Notes under the pieces: model-generated
The model's database searches: none
The model's input: only the letters and a program-made list of their open reading frames with translations
Told to the model about the DNA's origin: nothing
Position numbers and translations under genes: made by a program
Part shown: positions 8,362 to 17,328 of the stretch, piece after piece
Layout: every line of letters starts with the position of its first letter
Numbering within the stretch: the stretch's first letter is position 1
From: Modestobacter italicus
GTDB taxonomy: Bacteria; Actinomycetota; Actinomycetes; Mycobacteriales; Geodermatophilaceae
DNA: 64,000 bases
Assembly: GCF_000306785.1 (NCBI RefSeq)
Contig: NC_017955.1
Span: 4,588,001-4,652,000 of the forward strand
Reading direction: 5' to 3'

Positions 8362-9368
8362 CCCCGCTCCGGGCTGTTGCCGTAGGCGTACGCGGCGTCG
8401 GCGTACCGGCCGCCCTCGGCGACCCCGGGCGGGGCGATCTCGCCGAGCCGGGCCAGGTCCTCCGGCGTCAGCTGCACGCCGGCCGCGCCGACGTTCTCCT
8501 CCAGGTAGCTGCGCCGCTTGGTGCCCGGGATCGGGACGACGTCCTCCCCCTGCGCGAGCACCCAGGCCAGCGCCAGCTGCCCGGCGGTCACGCCCTTCTC
8601 CTCGGCCATCGCGCGGACGGCCTCGACCAGCCGCAGGTTGGCGGTGAACGCCTCGCCGGTGAAGCGGGGGTGGGTGCGCCGCCAGTCGTCCTCGGCGAAG
8701 TCGTCGGGGCTGGTGATCGCGCCGGTCAGGAAGCCGCGGCCGAGCGGGCTGAACGGGACGATGCCGATGCCGTGCTCGCGGGCGACCGCGAGCACCTCGG
8801 TCTCCAGGTCCCGCGTCCACAGGGACCACTCGCTCTGCAGCGCGGCGATCGGGTGGACGCTCACCGCCCGGCGGATCGACTCGGCGCTGGCCTCCGACAG
8901 GCCGAGGTACCGCACCTTGCCCTGCTCGACCAGCTCGGCCATCGCCCCGACGGTGTCCTCGATCGGCACCCGCGGGTCGACCCGGTGCTGGTAGTAGAGG
9001 TCGATGACGTCGACGCCGAGCCGGCGCAGGCTGTCCTCGACCCGCGCCCGCACGTTCTCCGGGCGGCCGTCGATGTCCATCCCGCCGCGGTCGTTGTGCG
9101 TGAGCGAGAACTTGGTCGCCAGCTGCACCTCGTCGCGACGACCGGCGATGGCCTCGCCGACGAGCTCCTCGTTGTGGCCGGCGCCGTAGACGTCGGAGGT
9201 GTCCAGGAAGGTCACCCCGAGGTCGAGCGCCCGGTGGACGGTCGCGATCGACTCGCCGCGGTCGGCGGTGCCGTACATCTGGCTCATGCCCATGCACCCC
9301 AGGCCCAGGGCGGAGACCTCGAGGCCGCCGAGGCTGCGCCGGGGGACGGTCGGGAACGTCTGCGTCAT
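8358..9368 (-). CDS. Aldo/keto reductase
   Basis: A 336-residue NADPH-dependent oxidoreductase with a TIM-barrel fold. The catalytic tetrad is visible: Asp in LDTSDVYG, Tyr in the same motif, Lys in LATKFSL and His in LYYQHRVDP. The [14 protein letters not shown] and PIPGTKRR segments of the cofactor site are also present. It most resembles the YakC/AKR13 group, which reduces aldehydes and ketones. It is the first gene of the AKR-XdhC-xylB operon, so a sugar or sugar-derived carbonyl substrate is plausible. The ATG at 9368 lies six bases after CAGGAT, a possible leaderless -10. Confidence 0.9.
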   Translation of the reverse strand: MTQTFPTVPRRSLGGLEVSALGLGCMGMSQMYGTADRGESIATVHRALDLGVTFLDTSDVYGAGHNEELVGEAIAGRRDEVQLATKFSLTHNDRGGMDIDGRPENVRARVEDSLRRLGVDVIDLYYQHRVDPRVPIEDTVGAMAELVEQGKVRYLGLSEASAESIRRAVSVHPIAALQSEWSLWTRDLETEVLAVAREHGIGIVPFSPLGRGFLTGAITSPDDFAEDDWRRTHPRFTGEAFTANLRLVEAVRAMAEEKGVTAGQLALAWVLAQGEDVVPIPGTKRRSYLEENVGAAGVQLTPEDLARLGEIAPPGVAEGGRYADAAYAYGNSPERG

Positions 9369-9413
9369 GCCCTGATCCTGTCCCCGGTGGCGCGGGCGCC
9401 GCCAGAGCGGGGG

Positions 9414-10115
9414 TCAGCTCCCGCGCAGCACCCCGGTGGTGGTGAGCTCCTCGGCGACGTCGCGCAGCTTGACGTTGCTGCGCTGCGAGGCGTGGGTCAG
9501 CAGCGTGAACGCCTGCTCCGAGGTGACCTTGTAGCGCTCCATGAGGATGCCCTTGCCCTGCTCGATCACCGAGCGGGAGGCCATCGCCCGGCGCATGTTC
9601 GTGACGTCGTCGGTGGCCCGGGCGGCGGCCTCGGCGTTCGCGACGGCGATCGCGACGAAGGCGGCGACCTCCTCGCCGGCGGCCAGGTCGCCCTCGTCGA
9701 ACGCCCCGGTGCCCAGCGAGTAGTTGTTCAGCGCCCCGATGGTCGCGCCCTGGAAGGGCAGCGGGACGGACAGCGAACTGCGCACGCCGAGCTCGAACAC
9801 CCGCGCGGCGTAGTCGGGCCAGCGCTCCTCGGAGCGCATGTCCGCGATGACGAAGACCTCGCCGGAGCGGCCGGCGTCCAGGCAGGGGCCGTACCCCCGC
9901 TCGTACTGCAGTTCGTCGGCGTCCATCGCCAGCTGCCCGTCGTAGGCGGCGGTGTAGCCCCGCTCGTCGCGGATGAGGGTGATCGAGCTGGCGTCGGCGC
10001 CGGGCAGGGCCCGGCGGGCGATCTGCACGATCTCGGTGAGCACCTCGTCCAGCGCCCGGTCGACCAGGACGACACGGGCCAGCTCCTGGTGCAGCGCGCT
10101 GAGGCTCTCGGTCAT
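9414..10115 (-). CDS. GAF and ANTAR domain regulator
   Basis: A 233-residue putative RNA-binding sensor. A GAF domain covers about residues 15-150 (YERGYGPCLDAGRSGEVFVI and SLSVPLPFQGATIGALNNYS). A C-terminal ANTAR domain follows (MASRSVIEQGKGILMERYKV, then AFTLLTHASQRSNVKLRDVAEELTTTG). ANTAR proteins act as antiterminators by binding paired hairpins in mRNA leaders; the GAF domain may sense a small ligand or redox state. I prefer ATG 10115, with GGAGAGG about 12 bases upstream, over ATG 10148. The target is unknown. Confidence 0.88.
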   Translation of the reverse strand: MTESLSALHQELARVVLVDRALDEVLTEIVQIARRALPGADASSITLIRDERGYTAAYDGQLAMDADELQYERGYGPCLDAGRSGEVFVIADMRSEERWPDYAARVFELGVRSSLSVPLPFQGATIGALNNYSLGTGAFDEGDLAAGEEVAAFVAIAVANAEAAARATDDVTNMRRAMASRSVIEQGKGILMERYKVTSEQAFTLLTHASQRSNVKLRDVAEELTTTGVLRGS

Positions 10116-10232
10116 GCTGCGGGCGGTCCTCTCCTCACGTCGGTGCACCGTGGGTTCGACGCCCGCCTGTCCGAGTGGCGTCCTCGGCCGGCACAGCGTA
10201 TACGCCGTAAAGCGCTGGCCCCGATGTCGCCG

Positions 10233-11015
10233 CTACCTGCTGCCGACCGCGGTGAGCCGGGCACGGGCGGTGCGCCCCTGGTACCGGCGGGCGCGCCGAC
10301 CCGCGACCTCTGCCCAGGTCCGGGCCGCCGCCCGCTCCACCCGGGGCACGACCGCGGGCAGCGCGAGCAGCACCAGCCCACCGGCGCACCAGCCGGCCAC
10401 CACGTCGGAGATCCAGTGGGTGCCCAGGTAGACCGTGGTCAGCCCGACCGTGACGGCCACGACGGCCGCCAGCACCGCACCCACCCGCCGGTGCCCCCGG
10501 GCGACGAGGACCAGGACGCCCCACGTGACGACGGCGTTCGCGGTGTGCCCGGAGGGGAAGATGGTCCCGCCCGGCGCGAAGACGTCGGCGGCCCCGGGGA
10601 GCCCGGCGTCCGCACCCAGCTGCAACGGCCCCAGCCGGCCCACGAGGGTCTTCATCGCACCCACCCCGATGTTGGTCAGCAGGGTCGCGACCAGCAGGAC
10701 GCCGAGCGGCCGCAGGTCCCGTTCCCGCCAGGCCCGCAGCCCCAGCCACGCGGCGGCGATCGCCAGGCAGATCGCCCGCTGCCCCAGCATGACCCACCAC
10801 TGCAGGACACCGCCGAGCTCGGGCCAGTGCACGGCCGGCGCCCACCGGTAGACCGCGGAGTCCCAGTCGTCGACGTGGCTGCCGACGACGACACCGACCA
10901 GGAGCGCGGTGAGCACGGCCAGCAGCCCGGCCGCGGTCAGCACGCGGCCGACCGGGCGAGCGGACCGACGGGACGACGTTCGGGACCGGGACGCGACGTC
11001 CACCACGGCCTGCAC
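10233..11015 (-). CDS. PAP2-family membrane phosphatase-like protein
   Basis: A 260-residue membrane protein with about six hydrophobic segments (first at 26-45) and the PAP2 motif 2 FPSGHTAN. Motif 3 reads TTVYLGTHWISD, so the usual SR pair is TT while the catalytic His and Asp remain. Motif 1 reads KTLVGRLGP, so the second conserved Arg is Gly. Canonical members hydrolyse lipid phosphates or diphosphates at the outer membrane face. With two phosphate-binding arginines missing the protein may be divergent or inactive. The start is GTG 11015 (GAAGG nearby), with in-frame GTG 11006 as alternative. Confidence 0.78.
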   Translation of the reverse strand: MQAVVDVASRSRTSSRRSARPVGRVLTAAGLLAVLTALLVGVVVGSHVDDWDSAVYRWAPAVHWPELGGVLQWWVMLGQRAICLAIAAAWLGLRAWRERDLRPLGVLLVATLLTNIGVGAMKTLVGRLGPLQLGADAGLPGAADVFAPGGTIFPSGHTANAVVTWGVLVLVARGHRRVGAVLAAVVAVTVGLTTVYLGTHWISDVVAGWCAGGLVLLALPAVVPRVERAAARTWAEVAGRRARRYQGRTARARLTAVGSR

Positions 11016-11221
11016 CTTGCCTTCGGGAGCTGACTACCGGCTGGGCGGTGGCTGACCCTCGGCTGGCAGGTGCCTACCCACTCCCCCGTCGATCCACCGT
11101 GGGACCTCCGTCACGGGGCCCGGCCGGCCGGACCGACCACCCCGCGGACGGCTGCGTCTGGTGGGATGGCGGTGTCCGCACGCGGCGGTGCACGGCCGCC
11201 GCGGGGGCAGAGGAGGCACGC

Positions 11222-12616
11222 GTGCAGTACGCCGAGTCCGTCGTCGAGCTGATCGGGAACACCCCGCTGGTGCGACTGCGGTCCGTGACCGACCACCTGG
11301 GGCCCGATGCACCGCTGGTGCTGGCCAAGGTCGAGTACGTCAACCCGGGCGGTTCGGTGAAGGACCGGATCGCGCTGCGGATGGTGGAGGCGGCCGAGGC
11401 CGCGGGGCTGCTCCGGCCCGGCGGCACGATCATTGAGCCCACCAGCGGGAACACCGGGATCGGGCTGGCGATCGTGGCCCAGACCCGCGGCTACAAGTGC
11501 GTCTTCGTCTGCCCGGACAAGGTGGGCCAGGAGAAGATCAACGTGCTCAAGGCCTACGGCGCCGAGGTGCACGTCTGCCCCACCGCCGTCGACCCGGCCG
11601 ACCCGCGCTCCTACTACTCGGTCTCCGACCGGCTGGCCCGGGAGACCGTCGGCGGCTGGAAGGCCGACCAGTACTCCAACCCGGCCAACCCGCGCTCGCA
11701 CTACGAGACCACCGGCCCGGAGATCTGGTCGCAGACCGACGGTCGGGTCACACACTTCGTCACCGGTGCGGGCACCGGCGGCACCATCTCCGGCGTCGGC
11801 CGCTACCTCAAGGAGGCCAGCGGCGGCCGCGTGCAGGTGATCGGCGCCGACCCGGAGGGCTCGGTGTACTCCGGGGGCACCGGGCGTCCCTACCTGGTGG
11901 AGGGGGTCGGCGAGGACTTCTGGCCCGACGCCTACGACCGCACGGTCGCCGACGAGATCATCGCGGTCTCCGACGGCGACTCCTTCGCGATGACCCGGCG
12001 GCTGGCCCGCGAGGAGGGGCTGCTGGTCGGCGGCTCCTGCGGGATGGCCGTCGTCGCCGCGCTCCGCGTCGCCGAGCGGCTGACCAAGGACGACGTCCTG
12101 GTGGTGCTGCTGCCCGACGGCGGCCGCGGCTACCTCAACAAGATCTTCAACGACGAGTGGATGGCCGACTACGGCTTCCTGGACGCCGGTGGCGGCGAGA
12201 CCGTCGGGGAACTGCTGGACACCAAGTCCGGGAGCACCCCCACCCTGGTGCACACCCACCCGAACGAGACCGTCCGCGACGCGATCGACATCCTCCGCGA
12301 GTACGGCGTCAGCCAACTGCCCGTGGTCCGGGCCGAGCCGCCGGTGACCGCCGGTGAGGTGGTCGGCTCGGTGGCGGAGAAGACGCTGCTGGACGCGCTG
12401 TTCTCCGGTCGCGCCACGCTGGCCGACCCGGTGGAGCGGCACATGTCCGCCCCGCTGCCCATCATCGGGTCCGGTGAGCCGGTGACCGCGGCAGTGAGCG
12501 CCCTGGGCGACGCCGACGCGCTGCTGGTGCACGTCGACGGCAAGCCGGCCGGCGTCGTGACCCGGCAGGACGTCCTCGGCCACCTCGTCGGCATCACGCC
12601 TACGGTCGGGTCATGA
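11222..12616 (+). CDS. cbs: Cystathionine beta-synthase
   Basis: A 464-residue PLP enzyme that condenses homocysteine and serine to cystathionine. The PLP lysine is K47 in NPGGSVKDRI, the phosphate-binding loop is GAGTGGTISG, and the substrate loop TSGNTGIGLA is intact. Two CBS domains (about 335-460) form a regulatory module. There is no N-terminal haem-binding extension, as is usual in bacteria. GTG 11222 is preceded by AGGAGG at an appropriate distance; longer upstream frames look non-coding. The stop overlaps the ATG of metB. Confidence 0.93.
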   Translation: MQYAESVVELIGNTPLVRLRSVTDHLGPDAPLVLAKVEYVNPGGSVKDRIALRMVEAAEAAGLLRPGGTIIEPTSGNTGIGLAIVAQTRGYKCVFVCPDKVGQEKINVLKAYGAEVHVCPTAVDPADPRSYYSVSDRLARETVGGWKADQYSNPANPRSHYETTGPEIWSQTDGRVTHFVTGAGTGGTISGVGRYLKEASGGRVQVIGADPEGSVYSGGTGRPYLVEGVGEDFWPDAYDRTVADEIIAVSDGDSFAMTRRLAREEGLLVGGSCGMAVVAALRVAERLTKDDVLVVLLPDGGRGYLNKIFNDEWMADYGFLDAGGGETVGELLDTKSGSTPTLVHTHPNETVRDAIDILREYGVSQLPVVRAEPPVTAGEVVGSVAEKTLLDALFSGRATLADPVERHMSAPLPIIGSGEPVTAAVSALGDADALLVHVDGKPAGVVTRQDVLGHLVGITPTVGS

Positions 12617-13776
12617 GCTCCCGAGTCGATGCGCAGGGCTTCAACACCCGCGCCATCCACGCCGGCCAGGAACCGGACCCGGCGACCGGTGCGGTCATCC
12701 CGCCGCTGCACCTGACGACCACCTACAAGCAGGACGGCGTCGGCGGGCTGCGCGGCGGGTACGAGTACAGCCGCAGCGCCAACCCCACCCGGGACACCCT
12801 GCAGACGGCGCTGGCCGCGCTCGAGCAGGGCACCCGCGGGTTCGCCTTCGCCTCCGGGCTGGCGGCCGAGGACACCCTGCTGCGCACCGTCTGCCGACCG
12901 GGCGACTCGATCGTGCTCGGCGGCGACGCCTACGGCGGCACCTACCGGCTCATCTCCAAGGTGCTCGAGCCCTGGGGCATCAGCCACCAGCCGGTCGACC
13001 TCAACGACCTCGACGCCGTCCGCGCCGCCGTGGCCCCGGAGACCACCCGGGTGGTCTGGTGCGAGACGCCCAGCAACCCGCTGCTCAACATCTCCGACAT
13101 CGCCGCGCTGGCCGAGATCGCGCACTCCTCGGGCACGCTGCTGGTGGTCGACAACACCTTCGCCAGCCCGTACCTGCAGCAGCCGCTGACGCTGGGCGCC
13201 GACGTCGTCGTCCACTCGACGACGAAGTACCTCGGCGGGCACTCCGACGTCGTCGGGGGCGCGCTGGTCGTCTCCGACGCCGAGCTGGGCGAGCGGCTGG
13301 CCTACCACCAGAACGCGATGGGCGCGGTCGCCGGCCCGTTCGACTCATGGCTGGTGCTGCGCAGCCTGAAGACGCTCGGCGTCCGGGTGGAGCGGCACAG
13401 CGCCAACGCCGGCCGGATCGCCGAGTGGCTGCTGGAGCACCCCGCCGTGGGCGACGTCCTCTACCCGGGCCTCCCCCAGCACCGCAACCACGACATCGCG
13501 GCGAAGCAGATGTCCGGCTTCGGCGGGATGCTCTCGTTCCGGCTGCGCGGCGGTGAGGAGGCGGCGCTGCGGGTGTGCGAGCGCACGTCGCTGTTCACGC
13601 TGGCCGAGTCCCTCGGCGGCGTCGAGTCGCTGATCGAGCACCCGCACCGGATGACCCACGCCAGCGCCGCCGGGTCGCCGCTCGAGGTGCCCGCCGACCT
13701 GGTCCGGCTGTCGGTCGGCATCGAGGACGTCGAGGACCTCCTCGCCGACCTGGAAGGAGCGCTGGGAACTCACTGA
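12613..13776 (+). CDS. metB: Cystathionine gamma-synthase / lyase family
   Basis: A 387-residue PLP enzyme of the Cys/Met metabolism family. The PLP lysine is K205 in HSTTKYLGGHSD; YEYSRSANPTR near 50 and the C-terminal AESLGGVESLIEHPHRMTHA segment are typical. Family members either make cystathionine from an activated homoserine (MetB) or split it to cysteine (MetC/CGL). The tight ATGA coupling to cbs suggests the pair moves sulfur between homocysteine and cysteine; the direction cannot be fixed from sequence alone. Confidence 0.9.
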   Translation: MSSRVDAQGFNTRAIHAGQEPDPATGAVIPPLHLTTTYKQDGVGGLRGGYEYSRSANPTRDTLQTALAALEQGTRGFAFASGLAAEDTLLRTVCRPGDSIVLGGDAYGGTYRLISKVLEPWGISHQPVDLNDLDAVRAAVAPETTRVVWCETPSNPLLNISDIAALAEIAHSSGTLLVVDNTFASPYLQQPLTLGADVVVHSTTKYLGGHSDVVGGALVVSDAELGERLAYHQNAMGAVAGPFDSWLVLRSLKTLGVRVERHSANAGRIAEWLLEHPAVGDVLYPGLPQHRNHDIAAKQMSGFGGMLSFRLRGGEEAALRVCERTSLFTLAESLGGVESLIEHPHRMTHASAAGSPLEVPADLVRLSVGIEDVEDLLADLEGALGTH

Positions 13777-13796
13777 GTGCAGTTGCTCGCGCCGAG

Positions 13797-13892
13797 TGGG
13801 GGCCGGAGGCTCCCGCGCAAGCGCGACGAATCGGCTCAGCCCAGGTCGGGACGGCTCCTGGTCGCGGTGTGGTCCGTGAGGATCACCGTGTT
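13797..13892 (-). repeat. Dispersed repeat, copy A, containing the map stop codon
   Basis: About 95 bases share long identical blocks with 58070-58160 (copy B): GGGGGCCGGAGGCTCCC, CGGCTCA, ACGGCTCCTGG and GCGGTGTG, then a short hairpin GTGATCC...GGA(T/C)CAC. In both copies the TGA stop of the leftward gene lies inside that hairpin, and the repeat extends away from the gene. It lies between the convergent ends of metB and map and probably acts as a terminator. Confidence 0.65.
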
Positions 13893-14653
13893 GTCGTGAG
13901 GATGCGGGGGCCGTCGTCGGTGACGGCGACGGTGTGCTCGACGTGGGCGGCGCGGCTGCCGTCGGCGCTGCGCAAGGTCCAGCCGTCGGCGTCCACCCGG
14001 TAGTCGTCGTGCCCGCCGGCGAGGAACCACGGCTCGATGGCGATCACCAGGCCGGCGCGCAGCGGCACCCCGCGCCCGGCCCGGCCCTCGTTCGGGACGT
14101 GCGGGTCGGCGTGCATCGTCCGCCCCACGCCGTGGCCGCCCTGGTCGGTGTTGATGCCGCAGCCACCGGCCCGGCCCACCGCCGCGATGGCCGCCGAGAT
14201 GTCACCGACCCGGTTGCCCGGGACGGCGGCCGCGATGCCGGCCGCCAGCGCGCGGGTGGTGGTGTCGACCAGCTCCAGGTCCGCCGGCCGCGGCGTGCCC
14301 ACCGGGAAGGTGATCGCCGCGTCGCCGACCCAGCCGTCGAGCGTGGCACCGGCGTCGACGCTGAGCAGGTCGCCGTCGGCGAGCTCCTGCGTGGTCGGGA
14401 TCCCGTGCAGGGCGACGTCGTTCACCGACAGGCAGACGACGCCGGGGAACGGCGGGGTGGTGCGGAGCGGGGCGTAGCCGAGGAACGGGGAGGTCGCGCC
14501 CGCGTCGGCCAGGACGCCCCGGGCCACCTCGTCCAGCTGGGTGAGCCGGACGCCCGGGGCCGCGGCTGCCCGCACGGCCGCCAGCATGTCGGCCACCACC
14601 GCGCCGGCGGCCCGCATCGCCTCGAGCTCGCCGGGCGTGCGCAGTTCGATCAC
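13883..14653 (-). CDS. map: Type I methionine aminopeptidase
   Basis: A 256-residue metallopeptidase that removes the N-terminal methionine from nascent proteins. The five metal ligands are visible: two Asp in the VDAGATLDGWVGDAAITF region, His in GGHGVGRTMHADPH, and Glu in IAIEPW and VEHTVAVT. The start is GTG 14653 with GGAAGG nine bases upstream; the frame continues upstream only through the AT-rich promoter region. This is a stand-alone gene, not the copy usually found with secY-adk, and it sits divergent to an XRE regulator. Its stop lies within dispersed repeat copy A. Confidence 0.9.
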   Translation of the reverse strand: MIELRTPGELEAMRAAGAVVADMLAAVRAAAAPGVRLTQLDEVARGVLADAGATSPFLGYAPLRTTPPFPGVVCLSVNDVALHGIPTTQELADGDLLSVDAGATLDGWVGDAAITFPVGTPRPADLELVDTTTRALAAGIAAAVPGNRVGDISAAIAAVGRAGGCGINTDQGGHGVGRTMHADPHVPNEGRAGRGVPLRAGLVIAIEPWFLAGGHDDYRVDADGWTLRSADGSRAAHVEHTVAVTDDGPRILTTTR

Positions 14654-14699
14654 GTCGTCGTCCTTCCGGTACAGGTATCCCGGTATTAGTATCACGACC
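14654..14699. promoter_or_regulatory. Divergent promoter between map and the XRE gene
   Basis: This 46-bp gap is unusually AT-rich. TAGTAT (14687-14692) is a -10 box seven bases before the XRE ATG, so that gene is probably leaderless. The gap carries CCGGTA twice with a GGTATC between them, a plausible operator for autoregulation by the XRE protein. The map ribosome site GGAAGG is also inside the gap. Confidence 0.55.
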
Positions 14700-14963
14700 A
14701 TGGTCCGACCACCGCTGACCCCTGCCGAGCGCGACCGGGGTCGCCGGCTGGGTGCACTGCTCCGCTCGGCCCGGGGCGACCGCTCCCCCGGCGAGGTCGC
14801 CACCGCGTCCGGCGTGAGCCTCGAGGCGCTGCGCAAGATCGAGTCCGGGCGGGTGCCCACGCCGGCGTTCTTCACCGTCACCGCGCTGGCCCGCACCCTC
14901 GGCCTACCCCTGGACGAGCTGGCCCGCGCCCTGGACGACACGGGCGCCGCGGTCCCGGCGTGA
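14700..14963 (+). CDS. XRE-family helix-turn-helix regulator
   Basis: An 87-residue protein consisting of one HTH_3 domain: RLGALLRSARGDRSPGEVA, ATASGVSLEALRKIESGRV (recognition helix) and FFTVTALARTLGLPLDELA. There is no ligand or dimer domain. It is divergent from map across 46 bases and probably regulates that promoter region, including itself (inference). ATG 14700 follows a TAGTAT -10 box by seven bases. Confidence 0.85.
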   Translation: MVRPPLTPAERDRGRRLGALLRSARGDRSPGEVATASGVSLEALRKIESGRVPTPAFFTVTALARTLGLPLDELARALDDTGAAVPA

Positions 14964-15019
14964 CACCCCGCCACCGAAGGCGCGCTTTGGGTGGCACTCG
15001 GCGCGGGTAGGCCTGCCCG

Positions 15020-15889
15020 GTGCGCGAGCCCCGGGTCACCGTCGTGATCGCCACCCGGGACCGCCGCGCGTCGCTGCTGCGCACGCTGGCGCGCCTGGGC
15101 GGCGACGTCCCGGTGGTCGTGGTCGACAACGCCTCCACCGACGGCACCGCCGCCGCTGTCCGGAGCGCGCATCCGGACGTCGAGGTGCTCGAACTGCCCG
15201 CCAACACGGGCGCGGTCGCCCGCACGCACGGTGTCCGGCTGGCCCGCACGCCGTACGTGGCCTTCGCCGACGACGACTCCTGGTGGGAGCCGGGCGCGCT
15301 GGAGACCGCCGCCGACCTGCTCGACGCCCACCCCGAGGTGGCCGTCGTCGTGGGCCGGGTGCGGATGGCCGCCGACGGCAGGGAGGACGCCGTCACCCGC
15401 AAGCACCGCCGGGCGCTGCTCGGCCGCTCTCCCGCCGGGCCGGACGTGCTCAGCTGGCCCGCCTTCGCCGCGGTGGTCCGGCGCGACGCCCACCTGGCCG
15501 TCGGGGGCTTCTCCCCGCTGCTGTTCTTCGGCGGCGAGGAGCACCTGCTCGCCCTCGACCTGGCCACGGCCGGCTGGCAGCAGGTGTTCACCGAGGACGT
15601 CGTCGCCTGGCACGGCCCGGCCGGCCCGGACCGCCCGACCCCGACCCGGTGGGCGCTGCAGACCCGCAATGACGTCCTGGTCGACTGGCTGCGCCGGCCG
15701 CTGCCGGTGGCCCTGGCCGCCACCGGCCGGCTCACCCGCCGGGCGATGCGCGAGCCGGCTGCCCGCCGGGCGTTGGCCGGGCTGCTGCGCCGGCTGCCCG
15801 CGGCGCTGCGGCAGCGCCGCCCGGTCCCGGCCGGGGTGGAGCAGCGGTTCGCCACGGCCCAGCGGCCGCTGGCTCAGTCGACCAGCTGA
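15020..15889 (+). CDS. Family 2 glycosyltransferase
   Basis: A 289-residue GT-A fold glycosyltransferase. The nucleotide-binding start VTVVIATRDRRASLLRTL, the VVVVDNASTDGT loop and the metal-binding FADDDSWWEP are typical. The acceptor region contains GGFSPLLFFGGEEHLLALDL, and the C-terminus is basic and helical. It probably transfers a sugar from an NDP-sugar to a cell-wall or exopolysaccharide acceptor; donor and acceptor are unknown. The start is GTG 15020, six bases after TAGGCC, possibly leaderless. Its 3' end overlaps the convergent ferredoxin by 16 bases. Confidence 0.85.
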   Translation: MREPRVTVVIATRDRRASLLRTLARLGGDVPVVVVDNASTDGTAAAVRSAHPDVEVLELPANTGAVARTHGVRLARTPYVAFADDDSWWEPGALETAADLLDAHPEVAVVVGRVRMAADGREDAVTRKHRRALLGRSPAGPDVLSWPAFAAVVRRDAHLAVGGFSPLLFFGGEEHLLALDLATAGWQQVFTEDVVAWHGPAGPDRPTPTRWALQTRNDVLVDWLRRPLPVALAATGRLTRRAMREPAARRALAGLLRRLPAALRQRRPVPAGVEQRFATAQRPLAQSTS

Positions 15890-16056
15890 AGCGCCCCCGT
15901 CGGGCAGGCCCGGACGGCGGTCTCCACCGCGGTCAGATCGGTGATCTCGTGCACCTGCAGCACCCCGTCGGCGTCGAGCTCGAAGACCTCCGGCGCCTCC
16001 ATCTCGCACACCCCGGCGCCCATGCAGACCTCCCGGTCCACCACGACCCGGGTCAT
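15874..16056 (-). CDS. Ferredoxin, probably [3Fe-4S], partner of the P450
   Basis: A 60-residue ferredoxin with C11-MGAGV-C17 and C51-P. Only three cluster cysteines are present; the fourth position of the CxxCxxC motif is Gly or Ala, as in [3Fe-4S] ferredoxins that donate electrons to bacterial P450s. The APEVFELDADG segment is also typical. The ATG (16056) overlaps the stop of the upstream P450 gene (ATGA), so the two are co-translated and almost certainly work together. Confidence 0.92.
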   Translation of the reverse strand: MTRVVVDREVCMGAGVCEMEAPEVFELDADGVLQVHEITDLTAVETAVRACPTGALQLVD

Positions 16057-17321
16057 CGCAGCCCGGTCAGCCGGGCCGGCAGCCGCTTCAGCCCGTTGAC
16101 GAACGACGACTGCAGCCGGGCCGGCTCACCACAGACCTCCAGGTCGGGGAGCTCCCGGGCGAAGGCCTGGAACGCGACGCCGATCTCCCGGCGGGCCAGG
16201 TGGGCGCCGAGGCAGAAGTGCGGGCCGCGGGAGCCGAAGCCGACGTGCGGGTTGGGGTCGCGGGTCAGGTCGAACCGGTGCGGGTCGGCGAAGACGGCAG
16301 GGTCCCGGTTGGCGGCGCCGTAGAACAGCAGGAACTTCGAGCCCGCGGGGAACGCCTGCCCGGACAGCTCGACGTCCTGGGTCGCGGTGCGCCGCATCCA
16401 GGTGATCGGGCTGGTCCAGCGGACGACCTCCTCGACCGCGGTGCGGGTGATCCCCGGATCGGCCGCCCAGCGGTCCCGCTCGGCGGGGTGCTCGGACAGC
16501 GCGAGCACGCCCTGGGAGAGGGCGTTGCGGGTGGTCTCGTTGCCGGCGACCAGCAGCAGGATGAAGAACGAGGCGATCTCCTGCGCGGTCAGCCGCTCGC
16601 CGTCGACCTCGGTGGTGACCAGCGCGGTGGTCAGGTCGTCGGTCGGGCGGGCGCGCCGCTCGACGGCCAGCCGGGTCATCAGCCCGGCGAGCACCTCCCC
16701 CGCCTTGAGGAACGCGGTGACCATCAGCTCCTCGTCCTCGACGAGCTCGGGGTCACCGCCGGAGAGGATCACGTTCGACTGGTGCAGCACCATCGGCCGG
16801 TCGTCGTCCGGGATGCCCATCATGTCGCAGATGACCCGCAGCGGGATCGGCGCGGCCAGGTCGGCCACGACGTCGATGGTGCCGTCGCCGTCCGCGGCGC
16901 GCTGCCGGGCCCGGGCGACCACGTCGTCGACGACCGCCTGCACGTTGCCGACGAGCCCCTCGAGCACCCGGGGCGTGAACGCCTTCGCCACGATCCGCCG
17001 GATCTTGCCGTGCCGCGGGTCGTCCATGCTGATCAGCGAGCCGTAGAACTCGTTGAGGTCCGGCGGCATGTCGGCGATCGAGACCGCCCCCGAGCCGGAG
17101 GCGAACAGCGCCGGCTGGCTGCTGATCGCCTCGACGTCGGCGTACCGGGTGACCGCGTGGTAGCCGGGGCCGACGGGGATGTAGGGGACGACGGGCTCGG
17201 CGAAGAAGGCGAACGGGCTCTCCCGCCGCAGCAGGTCGAAGACCGCGTGCCGCTGCTCCGGCGGCGCGCCCCAGAACTCCCGGTCGGACAGGTCGATGGC
17301 GTCCAGCGTCGGCGTCGACAC
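16053..17321 (-). CDS. Cytochrome P450
   Basis: A 422-residue soluble monooxygenase. The I-helix oxygen-binding LLLVAGNETTRN, the K-helix EEVVR (ExxR) and the haem loop FGSRGPHFCLGAHLAR (ligand Cys about 370) are intact. The haem loop and overall sequence recall the CYP124/CYP125/CYP142 group, which oxidises terpenoid, fatty or sterol chains; the substrate is unknown. I prefer GTG 17321 because TAGCGT (17334-17329) is a -10 box seven bases before it; GTG 17330 would add three residues. It is the first gene of the P450-ferredoxin operon; no ferredoxin reductase is nearby. Confidence 0.92.
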   Translation of the reverse strand: MSTPTLDAIDLSDREFWGAPPEQRHAVFDLLRRESPFAFFAEPVVPYIPVGPGYHAVTRYADVEAISSQPALFASGSGAVSIADMPPDLNEFYGSLISMDDPRHGKIRRIVAKAFTPRVLEGLVGNVQAVVDDVVARARQRAADGDGTIDVVADLAAPIPLRVICDMMGIPDDDRPMVLHQSNVILSGGDPELVEDEELMVTAFLKAGEVLAGLMTRLAVERRARPTDDLTTALVTTEVDGERLTAQEIASFFILLLVAGNETTRNALSQGVLALSEHPAERDRWAADPGITRTAVEEVVRWTSPITWMRRTATQDVELSGQAFPAGSKFLLFYGAANRDPAVFADPHRFDLTRDPNPHVGFGSRGPHFCLGAHLARREIGVAFQAFARELPDLEVCGEPARLQSSFVNGLKRLPARLTGLR

Positions 17322-17328
17322 GGAGGAC

